Source: Marivita sp051251565
GTDB taxonomy: Bacteria > Pseudomonadota > Alphaproteobacteria > Rhodobacterales > Rhodobacteraceae
Assembly (NCBI RefSeq): GCF_051251565.1
Contig: NZ_JBPOFB010000005.1
Location: 124,001 to 188,000, forward strand
DNA: 64,000 bases
Reading direction: 5' to 3'
Shown: positions 1 to 6,839 of the stretch, in pieces
How positions within the stretch are numbered: the first letter of the stretch is position 1
How the letters are laid out: the number at the start of each line of letters is the position of its first letter
The notes under the pieces: model-generated
The model's database searches: none
Told to the model about the DNA's origin: nothing
The model's input: only the letters and a program-made list of their open reading frames with translations
Made by a program: the position numbers and the translations under genes

Positions 1-474
1 GTGCTCGGGACGCAAATCGCCGTCCTCGAGCGCGCCAATCCGCGATTTGGCCTTGCGAAGGTTGAAAAACAGCTTCTTCTGCGCGCTCGTTGTGCCCAGT
101 TTCACCAGCGACCAGGACCGCAGGATATATTCCTGGATCGAGGCGCGAATCCACCACATCGCATAGGTCGCCAAGCGAAATCCTTTTTCGGGATCAAAGC
201 GTTTGACTGCCTGCATCAGACCGACATTCGCCTCGGAAATCACCTCGGCCTGCGGCAACCCATAGCCACGATAGCCCATGGCTATCTTCGCGGCGAGGCG
301 CAGGTGGCTTGTCACCATCCGGTGCGCGGCTTGTGTGTCTTCCTGCTCCACCCAACGCTTGGCGAGCATGTATTCTTCTTCCGGCTCCAAAAGCGGGAAC
401 TTGCGGATTTCCTGCAAGTACCGGCTCAGTCCAGCTTCCGGTGACGGGGCCGGGAGATTCGCATAATTGGCCAT
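1..474 (-). CDS. rpoH: RNA polymerase sigma-32 factor RpoH, N-terminal part (3' end beyond window)
   Basis: Heat-shock sigma factor that directs RNA polymerase to chaperone and protease promoters. The visible 158 residues start at ATG 474, behind GGAGGG, with MANYANLPAPSPEAGLSRYL. Region 2 follows with GYRGYGLPQAEVISEANVGL and then TYAMWWIRASIQEYILRSW, the core-binding and -10-recognition helices of sigma-70-family proteins. The segment KKLFFNLRKAKSRIG is the RpoH-specific linker after region 2. Region 4 lies off the left edge. The gene lies downstream of rluD on the same strand, a common alphaproteobacterial order, but the sigma-32-like promoter in the gap suggests independent heat control. 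Rhodobacteraceae often carry two RpoH paralogues, and I cannot tell which this is. Confidence 0.95.
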   Translation of the reverse strand, partial: MANYANLPAPSPEAGLSRYLQEIRKFPLLEPEEEYMLAKRWVEQEDTQAAHRMVTSHLRLAAKIAMGYRGYGLPQAEVISEANVGLMQAVKRFDPEKGFRLATYAMWWIRASIQEYILRSWSLVKLGTTSAQKKLFFNLRKAKSRIGALEDGDLRPEH

Positions 475-511
475 ACCCTTGTCCCTCCAATGTTTACGGG
501 CTTAACATACA

Positions 512-539
512 ATTTGGGAAGCAACCCCAAAATTTCAAG
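512..539 (-). promoter_or_regulatory. Candidate RpoH (sigma-32)-type promoter of rpoH
   Basis: On the minus strand CTTGAAA (539-533) and CCCAAAT (518-512) are separated by 14 bases, close to the sigma-32 consensus CTTGAAA-N11-16-CCCATNT. Transcription would start about 30 bases before the rpoH ATG at 474. The spacer also makes a small TTTGGGG/CCCAAA dyad. The motif match is seen; autoregulation is inferred. Confidence 0.6.
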
Positions 540-628
540 TGGTGTTCTGTCTGCTACGTTGAATTTAACGCACACCGATCCGGTTGTAATGGCTATGTCA
601 GTGCGCTCACGCACATGGGACCATTGTT

Positions 629-1654
629 TCAGCCGCGCAATTGCGTGATCAAATCATCCATGTCTTGCGGCAAAGCAGCCTCAAACCGAAGGGTTTCGCC
701 GCTCACAGGGTGTTCAAACCCCAAAACGGCAGCGTGCAAGGCCTGCCGGTCAAACGCCGCCAATAGCGCCATCGCCGCGTCGGACACCGCACCCTTGGCC
801 ACTTTGCGTCGCCCACCATACACAGGATCACCGATCAACCCATGCCCCGCATGGGACATATGCACCCTGATCTGATGCGTGCGCCCAGTCTCCAAACGGC
901 ACTCGACCAGCGACACCTGAGCCGGCGTGCCGAACACCTCCAGCACCCGCGCCCGCGTTATGGCGTGTTTACCGTGGCCAAAGAACACCGCCTGCCGCTG
1001 CCGATCGGTCTTGTGCCGCGCCAGATCGCTTGTGATCTTGATCACAGAACCCGGTTCAATCGACACACCCCGCACGCCGCGCAAGCGCGGATCGCCCGGA
1101 TCGGGATGCCCGTGCACCACCGCCTGGTACAGACGTTCGACACTATGCGCCGCAAATTGATCCGCAAGCCCGTGATGCGCGCGGTCCGATTTGGCAACGA
1201 CCAAAAGCCCGCTCGTGTCCTTGTCGATGCGGTGCACAATGCCTGGACGGCCCACGCCGCCCACACCCGACAACCGCCCGCCAAAATGATGCAACAGCGC
1301 GTTCACCAACGTGCCCGACGGCGTACCGGGGGCTGGATGCACCACCATGCCCACTGGTTTCATCACCACGATAAGGTCGTCATCCTCGAACCGCACGTCC
1401 AAGGGCAGGTCTTCTGCCTCTATGTGGCTTTCGGTTACGCCAGGCACCATGACTGCGATCACGTCGCCTTCCGCCACATTGGCCTTGGGATTGGTCAAAA
1501 CCTCTCCCTCGCGGCGCACCGCACCCGCTTCGATCAACCGCGCCAACCGCGTCCGCGACAGCGCCGCTTCCTCTGGCACGTCGCGTGCCAAAGCCTTATC
1601 AAGTCGGTTGGGCGGTGAAGCGCCAATGATGACGGTAATGATGGACTCAGACAT
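629..1654 (-). CDS. rluD: 23S rRNA pseudouridine synthase, RluA/RluD family
   Basis: Isomerises specific uridines of 23S rRNA to pseudouridine. The 341-residue protein has an N-terminal S4 RNA-binding domain (about residues 15-80, with LSRTRLARLIEAGAV) and then the RluA catalytic domain. GIVHRIDKDTSGLLVVAKS holds the family's catalytic Asp, and ETGRTHQIRVH is the conserved motif near the end of the fold. ATG 1654 is chosen over a TTG at 1660. RluD-type enzymes modify helix 69 (1911/1915/1917 in E. coli); the exact target here is inferred from the S4 domain and length. The start overlaps the start of the divergent small membrane protein gene, so the promoters must lie inside each other's coding sequence. 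Confidence 0.92.
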   Translation of the reverse strand: MSESIITVIIGASPPNRLDKALARDVPEEAALSRTRLARLIEAGAVRREGEVLTNPKANVAEGDVIAVMVPGVTESHIEAEDLPLDVRFEDDDLIVVMKPVGMVVHPAPGTPSGTLVNALLHHFGGRLSGVGGVGRPGIVHRIDKDTSGLLVVAKSDRAHHGLADQFAAHSVERLYQAVVHGHPDPGDPRLRGVRGVSIEPGSVIKITSDLARHKTDRQRQAVFFGHGKHAITRARVLEVFGTPAQVSLVECRLETGRTHQIRVHMSHAGHGLIGDPVYGGRRKVAKGAVSDAAMALLAAFDRQALHAAVLGFEHPVSGETLRFEAALPQDMDDLITQLRG

Positions 1655-1958
1655 GGACAACGCCCCCGAAGATCAGCTCCCCGAACCAGCGAACCTGCGT
1701 TTCCTGCGTCGGCTGATAACGGTTCTGACCGCAACTATGATCGGCGGGGTCATACTCATCACGGCGCTGCTTGTCATCCGTTACAATCAAACCGCCGCCC
1801 CCTTGCCTGACACGATCACCCTGCCCGATGGCAGTACAGCAACGGCGTTCACGCAGGCCCGCAACTGGTATGCGGTTGTCACCGACAGCGATCAAATCCT
1901 GATCTTCGCCCGCGACACAGGTCGCCTGCTTCAAACCATTACGATCACCGCAGAGTAG
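1641..1958 (+). CDS. Small single-pass membrane protein, DUF6476-like
   Basis: About 105 residues. After a short acidic N-terminus (DNAPEDQLPEP) there is one strong membrane helix (about residues 30-50, LTATMIGGVILITALLVI) and then a soluble tail of about 50 residues ending in TGRLLQTITITAE. It matches a small conserved Rhodobacteraceae protein that I recall as DUF6476; no function is known to me. In-frame ATGs occur at 1626, 1629, 1638, 1641 and 1653, none with a clear Shine-Dalgarno, so the start is uncertain. It is divergent from rluD with overlapping start regions, and its stop is three bases from the convergent tRNA-His. Confidence 0.65.
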   Translation: MDSDMDNAPEDQLPEPANLRFLRRLITVLTATMIGGVILITALLVIRYNQTAAPLPDTITLPDGSTATAFTQARNWYAVVTDSDQILIFARDTGRLLQTITITAE

Positions 1959-1961
1959 GAA

Positions 1962-2038
1962 TGGTACCAGCACCCCGGCTCGAACGGGGGACCTCTTGAT
2001 CCACAATCAAGCGCTCTAACCTACTGAGCTATGCCGGC
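1962..2038 (-). tRNA. tRNA-His (anticodon GUG)
   Basis: A 77-base cloverleaf with the CCA encoded. The acceptor GCCGGCA pairs with TGCTGGT (two G-U pairs). The D arm is GCTC/GAGC. The anticodon stem CTTGA/TCAAG encloses loop TTGTGGA with GTG at 34-36. The T arm is CCCCG-TTCGAGC-CGGGG. The discriminator is A73, and there is no extra G pairing with it at -1, the arrangement known for most alphaproteobacterial tRNA-His. Confidence 0.96.
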
Positions 2039-2048
2039 ACTGAGGGGC

Positions 2049-2077
2049 GGAATAACGGGACGGTTCCGCCAATGCAA
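2049..2077 (-). promoter_or_regulatory. Candidate sigma-70 promoter for tRNA-His
   Basis: On the minus strand TTGCAT (2077-2072) and TATTCC (2054-2049) have exactly 17 bases between them and lie just before the tRNA 5' end at 2038. Spacing and position are good; the -10 match is moderate. Confidence 0.5.
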
Positions 2078-2640
2078 GACCCATCTGACCCAAGAATGTG
2101 ACTTCCTGCGCCCATTCAAGCAGATCAACATCAAAGCGGTGCACTGGTTTGGACGATAGGCACCTCCAGCCGTGTTTGCGGCAGAGCGCGCGAGCCACTT
2201 CGCGGTCTTCTTGGTTCAAAAGTTGCATACGAGGATAGCCCCAATCTTGTGAGACTCTCGTGTAGGTCGACAAGAGCCGTTTGCCAAAGCAGATCCCGCA
2301 CCTCGGAAACCACCGCAGCTTGGCCGTCCTGGCGCCCTGCAACAGACAGAAGACACTGCCCAAGCACATGCCAACGCGTTCAGCCACTCACCTGCGTTCC
2401 AATTCCGGGTCAAATGACACAACGATAACGCACAACATCAAAACTGCGACCGACACGAAACTGGCAACGCCCCTGTCTGCCTCAAAAGCGTGGCGGCCAT
2501 GCAAATCGACAAGCAGATCAGAGTTTCCGGCACATACCCCATCAGAAGAACGACATCACCCAGGACGGCTCCTGCTCTATCTTGCAAAACACACTTCCCA
2601 GCGCTAAGGCGACAGACCTGACGTAACCCGCCGGAGATCT
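2078..2640. other. Non-coding or decayed interval, no supported gene
   Basis: About 560 bases between the tRNA-His promoter and the next gene. Open frames exist on both strands but have poor composition. One minus-strand frame reads plausibly protein-like (QLLNQEDREVARALCRKHGW, around 2230-2150) but runs into the tRNA before its stop at 2016. It could be a remnant of a lost gene. I recognise no RNA family here. Confidence 0.5.
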
Positions 2641-2643
2641 GCC

Positions 2644-2838
2644 ATGGGCATCAACACAGAACGCGATATCGAAGCCAACCTGCAAATCGGCCCCACAGAT
2701 CTGGGTATGGTGCGCCTGTTTATCTTGGCTGACGGTCTTGAAATCCCCATGGATTTCTCACCCGAAGAAGCGGACGAAATCGCTGAAGAAATCAAACTTG
2801 CCGCCACCGCTGCCCGCAAAGTCAAACCAACTCGGTGA
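2644..2838 (+). CDS. Small conserved protein, DUF6324-like
   Basis: 64 residues starting at ATG 2644 behind CGCCGGAG, a good ribosome site. The sequence NLQIGPTDLGMVRLFILADG is followed by an acidic helical segment, FSPEEADEIAEEIKLAA. There is no signal peptide or membrane helix. It resembles a short Rhodobacterales-specific family that I recall as DUF6324. The function is unknown and the neighbours do not suggest one. Confidence 0.7.
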   Translation: MGINTERDIEANLQIGPTDLGMVRLFILADGLEIPMDFSPEEADEIAEEIKLAATAARKVKPTR

Positions 2839-2850
2839 CGAGTTGCGAAA

Positions 2851-2872
2851 GGTGGGCAATTTTTTGTCCACC
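2851..2872. terminator. Hairpin after the DUF6324-like gene, possible terminator
   Basis: GGTGGGCA pairs with TGTCCACC (one G-U) around a six-base AT loop, 12 bases after the TGA at 2836-2838. No U tract follows on the plus strand, so termination is doubtful. Confidence 0.3.
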
Positions 2873-3025
2873 AAGCAACGATAAGGTTATCCAAAGGCTG
2901 GTGGGCACAATGCCCGTCCCGTGCCTGAGTTGCAGACCTTTTCTCACACGCGGCGTGTTCAGCTCACGAATTCATGTATCAATCCGCGCAACACGGCGGC
3001 ATCTCGCAGGGCCCGCGCAACACGC

Positions 3026-3508
3026 CTAACCGCCCCATGATGACAACGCCGCCTCTGGATCACGCAACGCCTGCAACCGTCGCGCGGCATGGAACGCGAA
3101 GGTGCGGATCAGCTTGCTCCGCCGCGGCGCGGCCAGCTTTGCCTCTGGTGACATCCGCACGATTTCCGCATCATAGCCATCGGCAATGATCAATCCCGTC
3201 TCAATCGGCAAAAGCTCGGACGGGAACGCCAGATCCACCGCCCAGAAATACCGGTCGCACCAATCGAGGTAGCCTTCCCATTTCTGATCGGACTGGAAAT
3301 CCGCCCGCGATGATTTGCATTCGACAATCCAGATCTCTCCCTTCGGTCCAAGCGCCATCACATCGACCCGAAGGCCACGATCCGGCACGAATTCCTCGAT
3401 CACAGAAAACCCGTGGCTGGCAAGGTGGCGGCACACCCCGCGCGCCAGGAGTTGCCCCGGCTGGTTATCGGCCTGCTGGCCAGTGCTTGGATTGAATACG
3501 TGGGTCAT
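3026..3508 (-). CDS. mmcB: MmcB family DNA repair protein
   Basis: 160 residues from ATG 3508 (MTHVFNPSTGQQ). The conserved core has the layout of a PD-(D/E)XK-type nuclease fold: an acidic VDVMALG, then IWIVECKSSRADFQSD with Glu and Lys two residues apart, then WEGYLDWCDRYFWAV. In Caulobacter the homologous mmcB is an SOS gene needed for mitomycin C resistance. A LexA box of the alphaproteobacterial type sits 14 bases before the start, which strongly supports the assignment and DNA-damage control. An upstream in-frame start at 3538 would put the LexA box inside the gene and is rejected. Confidence 0.88.
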   Translation of the reverse strand: MTHVFNPSTGQQADNQPGQLLARGVCRHLASHGFSVIEEFVPDRGLRVDVMALGPKGEIWIVECKSSRADFQSDQKWEGYLDWCDRYFWAVDLAFPSELLPIETGLIIADGYDAEIVRMSPEAKLAAPRRSKLIRTFAFHAARRLQALRDPEAALSSWGG

Positions 3509-3521
3509 ACCGAACACACAT

Positions 3522-3536
3522 GAACAAAGTGTGAAC
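3522..3536 (-). promoter_or_regulatory. LexA box of mmcB
   Basis: GAAC-AAAGTGT-GAAC on the plus strand, which is GTTC-N7-GTTC on the gene's strand and exactly the alphaproteobacterial LexA consensus. It lies 14 bases upstream of the mmcB ATG. A further GAAC at 3512-3515 is spaced six bases from the first half-site. Confidence 0.85.
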
Positions 3537-3713
3537 AAAAATCAAGCCGCCACAGGGCCTGACCTTAAATCACCTCTTGTCAGATCGCGCACACGCGCCT
3601 ACCTCAGTGGCAGGCGGGTTCTGCCCTTCTCGTGATTGGTTGCATTCCGGTGGCCTTAAGCAATTCCGAGGGAGTTGGCTCTGTCCGGGCCCTGGTCCGG
3701 TTACCTGACGCCC

Positions 3714-3729
3714 ACCTGTACATACAGGT
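3714..3729. repeat. Palindrome in the mmcB upstream interval
   Basis: ACCTGTA-CA-TACAGGT is a perfect 7-base inverted repeat with a 2-base centre, in the 230-base gap between mmcB and the next minus-strand gene. It has the size of a dimeric-repressor operator, but no regulator can be named. Confidence 0.4.
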
Positions 3730-3773
3730 CCTCGGGAATGAGAGAACCGCACGGTTGGCGTGGTTCCCGCCGC

Positions 3774-4106
3774 TTATTTTCTTGAAAAATTGCGCACTTG
3801 CACGCGCGGGGCGGTCGCTTCGACCCGGATCGGCGTAAGGTCAATCGGGCGGCCGCGATGATCGTCGTCATCGTCATCTTCGTCGTCATATTTCATCAAC
3901 ATGATCGAGATACCGAACTGAACACCTGCAAACACGATCCCGTTGAACAGCCACAGCAAAAACACCGCAAGCAACCCAACATCGGTATGCGTCACCAGAT
4001 GCCACAGGTTCACCACGTTGAAATACAAAAGAAGCGTGACAAAGACCGCCGACAGGGCGAACCCGATAGCGGTTTGACGAATATACATCGTGATCAGATC
4101 GGGCAT
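3774..4106 (-). CDS. Small two-helix inner-membrane protein
   Basis: 110 residues starting at ATG 4106 behind GAGGGAC. It has two hydrophobic helices (about residues 12-30, TAIGFALSAVFVTLLLYF, and 42-65, LLAVFLLWLFNGIVFAGVQF). A run of acidic residues follows (KYDDEDDDDDDHRG, about 72-86), then a tail ending in VQVRNFSRK. It lies 72 bases downstream of nusB and is probably cotranscribed with ribB-ribH-nusB. I do not recognise a functional family; similar small proteins follow nusB in other Rhodobacteraceae. Confidence 0.7.
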   Translation of the reverse strand: MPDLITMYIRQTAIGFALSAVFVTLLLYFNVVNLWHLVTHTDVGLLAVFLLWLFNGIVFAGVQFGISIMLMKYDDEDDDDDDHRGRPIDLTPIRVEATAPRVQVRNFSRK

Positions 4107-4177
4107 GGTGTCCCTCGCTTTCCGAAACTTTAGATAGCTTACCCGATGCAAAAAGCAAAGGGCACACTGCCCCAGTT

Positions 4178-4666
4178 CTAGAACGCCTCGGGCCGCGCCT
4201 CGCGCGCCATGTGGTCCAGCACCGCGTTGACAAACTGCGCCTCTTTCCCATCGGGAAAGAACGCACGCGCCACATCAACATATTCGTTAATGACCACCTT
4301 GGGCGGCGTTTCCGTAGCCACCAACTCCGCCCCCGCCGCCCGGAACAAAGCCCGCAGCGTCGGATCAATCCGCGCGATGGGCCATTTGGCCACAAGCCCG
4401 CGATCCGTCATCTGGTCAATTTTGGCTTGCCAGTTCACCGCCTCGTCGCAAATGCGGCGAAACAGGTCCACATCACCATCGACCATGGCAATGCCATCAA
4501 TCTGCGCAAGACCAAACCGATGATCGAGGAATTCCACCGCGACACGGTCCACAGATTGCCCTGATTGTTCGGTCTGGAACAGCGCCTGCACGGCATAAAG
4601 CCGCGATGCAGACCGTTTCTGGCGTTTCTCGTCCACCTTACGGGGCGGCTTGGCAGCGTGGCTCAT
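4178..4666 (-). CDS. nusB: Transcription antitermination factor NusB
   Basis: All-helical protein of 162 residues that binds boxA RNA with NusE (ribosomal protein S10) in rRNA antitermination. The N-terminal SASRLYAVQALFQTEQSG is the first NusB helix. The C-terminal half has the family pattern IDPTLRALFRAAGAEL, VINEYVDVARAFFPDGKEAQFVNAVLDHMAR. The start ATG overlaps the ribH stop by four bases (ATGA), indicating translational coupling. Its place after the riboflavin genes is the usual proteobacterial arrangement. Confidence 0.95.
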   Translation of the reverse strand: MSHAAKPPRKVDEKRQKRSASRLYAVQALFQTEQSGQSVDRVAVEFLDHRFGLAQIDGIAMVDGDVDLFRRICDEAVNWQAKIDQMTDRGLVAKWPIARIDPTLRALFRAAGAELVATETPPKVVINEYVDVARAFFPDGKEAQFVNAVLDHMAREARPEAF

Positions 4667-5217
4667 GCGATGTTCGGGTCCTTGGTGTCACCAGCGATCT
4701 GGTACTCGTCCGAGCGCGGGACAAACCCCACACCCTTGCGCGAAGCCCCCCATTTACGGCTGAGCGCGATCAGGTGCAAGGCAGCAGCGGCCGCACCGCC
4801 CCCCTTGTTTTGCCCATCGGCCTGCGCACGCGTTTCAGCCTGCGCCGTGTTTTCGACCGTCAGGATACCATTGCCGATGCACAAGCCCTGAAGCCCCAGC
4901 AGGGTCAGGCCCCGAGAGCTGTCATTGCACACCGTGTCGTAATGCGTGGTCTCTCCCCGAATGATACAGCCAAGCGCGACATAGCCGTCGAAATTCGACA
5001 TCCGTTCAGCAATGCCAATCGCGGTCGGCACTTCAAGCGCGCCTGGAACCTCAACCAAATCATGTGTGCCGCCACACGCTTCAATCTCGGCACGCGCACC
5101 TGCGATCAGCTGATCCGCGATGTCCTTGTAGTAAGGCGCAACCACGATCAAAACCTTAACGGGACGCTCAAAACTTGGCCGCTCCAGCGTGTAATGCGAA
5201 ACCGATGCGGCCATCAT
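4663..5217 (-). CDS. ribH: 6,7-dimethyl-8-ribityllumazine synthase
   Basis: Condenses 5-amino-6-ribitylamino-uracil with 3,4-dihydroxy-2-butanone 4-phosphate, the penultimate step of riboflavin synthesis. At 184 residues it is slightly long for the family because of a C-terminal tail. Key segments are IVVAPYYKDIADQLIAGAR, VEVPGALEVP, GCIIRGETTHYDTVCND (the catalytic-loop His is in this stretch) and NGILTVENTAQAETRA. Two adjacent ATGs (5217, 5214) exist; 5217 overlaps the ribB stop as ATGA. It sits between ribB, which makes one of its substrates, and nusB. Confidence 0.95.
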   Translation of the reverse strand: MMAASVSHYTLERPSFERPVKVLIVVAPYYKDIADQLIAGARAEIEACGGTHDLVEVPGALEVPTAIGIAERMSNFDGYVALGCIIRGETTHYDTVCNDSSRGLTLLGLQGLCIGNGILTVENTAQAETRAQADGQNKGGGAAAAALHLIALSRKWGASRKGVGFVPRSDEYQIAGDTKDPNIA

Positions 5218-6341
5218 CCCAACTCCGAAATTTTTTGCGTTCCCACGATCTCCAGACCGTAGGCCTCAAGGCCCACCACTTTGGGGGTCGGCGAATTGGT
5301 CAGCAAGCGCAGCTTTGACAACCCAAGTGACGACAAAATCTGCGCCCCCAGCCCGTATTGCCGCAGCGTCTTGGGCGACACCTCGTCACCCACATCCAGC
5401 TTCATCGACGTATCGCGCAACAGAACCACAACGCCGCGCCCCTCTTCGGCCACTGCACGCATTGCATGTTGAAATTCATCCGCCCGCCCGCGCGGGCCGG
5501 TGCCAACCACATCCAGCATCGGATCGAGCGCGTGCATCCGCACCAAGACCGGCGCATCGCCCGACAAATCGCCCTTGGTCAGCACGATATGTTCGTCGCC
5601 ATGGGTCTCGTCGGTGTAGATCCTCATCAGCCAATCGCCACCGAATTCGGACTGGATCATTTCTTCGGTCCGTACCCGCACAAGGTTGTCGTTGCGGCGG
5701 CGATACGCAATCAGATCACTGATCGTCCCGATCTTGAGGTTGTGCCGCTGTGCAAAGGCCACCAACTCGGGCAGGCGCGACATCGTGCCGTCCTCGTTCA
5801 TAATCTCGCAGATCACCCCCGATGGGTTCAACCCGGCAAGACGGCTCACATCCACAGCCGCCTCGGTATGACCCGCGCGCACCAGCACCCCACCATCTTT
5901 CGCCCGCAACGGAAAGACATGACCCGGCGTTGCAATGTCCTGCGCGCCTTTGGTGCCGTCGATGGCAACCGACACGGTCCGCGCCCGGTCTGCCGCCGAA
6001 ATACCCGTAGTCACACCTTCGCGCGCCTCGATGGAAATGGTAAAGGCGGTCTCGTGGCGCGACGAATTGTTCGTCGACATAAGCTCAAGGCCCAGTTCCT
6101 CGATCCGTTTCGGCGTCATCGCCAGACAGATCAAACCGCGCCCGTGCATCGCCATAAAGTTAATGACATCCGGCGTCGCCCATTGCGCGGGAATCACCAG
6201 ATCGCCCTCGTTCTCGCGGTCTTCGTGATCGACAAGAATGAACATCTTGCCGTTGCGCGCGTCTTCGATGATTTCCTCGACCGAAGAAATGGCGTCTTTC
6301 CAGTTTTCTTCGACCGGTCCGGGATTTTCAAATGTGGTCAC
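5214..6341 (-). CDS. ribB: 3,4-dihydroxy-2-butanone 4-phosphate synthase with a degenerate GTP cyclohydrolase II-like domain
   Basis: Makes the four-carbon precursor of riboflavin from ribulose 5-phosphate. The 375 residues comprise a RibB domain (about 20-215; DHEDRENEGDLVIPAQ, FMAMHGRGLICLAM, RAGHTEAAVDVSRLAG) and a C-terminal GTP-cyclohydrolase II-like half. That half lacks the zinc ligands of active RibA (HSECLTGD and RCDCG). The equivalent stretch reads VRMHALDPMLDVVGTGPRG, so only RibB activity is expected. The start is GTG 6341 behind GGAGG. It heads ribB-ribH-nusB. ribD, ribE and an active ribA are not in this window, and I see no FMN riboswitch upstream. Confidence 0.92.
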   Translation of the reverse strand: MTTFENPGPVEENWKDAISSVEEIIEDARNGKMFILVDHEDRENEGDLVIPAQWATPDVINFMAMHGRGLICLAMTPKRIEELGLELMSTNNSSRHETAFTISIEAREGVTTGISAADRARTVSVAIDGTKGAQDIATPGHVFPLRAKDGGVLVRAGHTEAAVDVSRLAGLNPSGVICEIMNEDGTMSRLPELVAFAQRHNLKIGTISDLIAYRRRNDNLVRVRTEEMIQSEFGGDWLMRIYTDETHGDEHIVLTKGDLSGDAPVLVRMHALDPMLDVVGTGPRGRADEFQHAMRAVAEEGRGVVVLLRDTSMKLDVGDEVSPKTLRQYGLGAQILSSLGLSKLRLLTNSPTPKVVGLEAYGLEIVGTQKISELG

Positions 6342-6451
6342 GCGAGGCCTCCGTCATTGCCCTTGCGCACTTAAATCAGACCGGTGGAATTGACCAGTGC
6401 GACGTCCTGTACGCGCGCATCGATACACCCCGTGCGCCCCATTCGTAGAAA

Positions 6452-6790
6452 TCAGTCGAAAATGTCTTCCAAAACATCAAACGCTTCTTCAAAGAACCGC
6501 TTGGCCAGCGTCTTGCGCTTTTTCTTCTTCTTCCCAGACGACCCCACCTCGCGTTCCCACACAGGCAACGGGGTCACAGCCCCCTTTTTCTGTTTGGGCT
6601 TTGGCCTGTGCGGCGTGGCCCGCCCCTGTGACGCGGGCCGATCCACCACATCCGCGCGCAGCATCTTCATGTCATGCAAGGGCGCACCACAGGCAGAACA
6701 GCTCAGTTCGTGACGAATATCCCCTGTCAAAACAAGGGCAGCGCGCGTTCCGCAGTAGCAGCAAGTCGCAATCTTGGTTCCGTGGGGCAT
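6452..6790 (-). CDS. Zinc-ribbon protein of unknown function
   Basis: 112 residues from ATG 6790 (GGAG upstream). The N-terminal 40 residues hold two CxxC knuckles (CCYCG and CSACG), a rubredoxin/zinc-ribbon pattern. A basic, proline- and lysine-rich linker follows (HRPKPKQKKGA, SGKKKKKRKTL), then an acidic amphipathic end, FFEEAFDVLEDIFD. This suggests a small nucleic-acid or protein adaptor. I recognise no named family. It follows rlmB by 50 bases on the same strand. Confidence 0.75.
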   Translation of the reverse strand: MPHGTKIATCCYCGTRAALVLTGDIRHELSCSACGAPLHDMKMLRADVVDRPASQGRATPHRPKPKQKKGAVTPLPVWEREVGSSGKKKKKRKTLAKRFFEEAFDVLEDIFD

Positions 6791-6839
6791 GGCATCTCCT
6801 ATCGCAGGGATATTGGCATTACCCCCACGATCCGCAAGC

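Noticed and set aside
2016..2387. 123-codon minus-strand frame running into tRNA-His
   Set aside because: It overlaps the tRNA and its promoter and has no ribosome site. Kept only as a possible remnant.
6342..6451. FMN riboswitch upstream of ribB
   Set aside because: The interval is only about 110 bases and shows none of the conserved RFN-element motifs.
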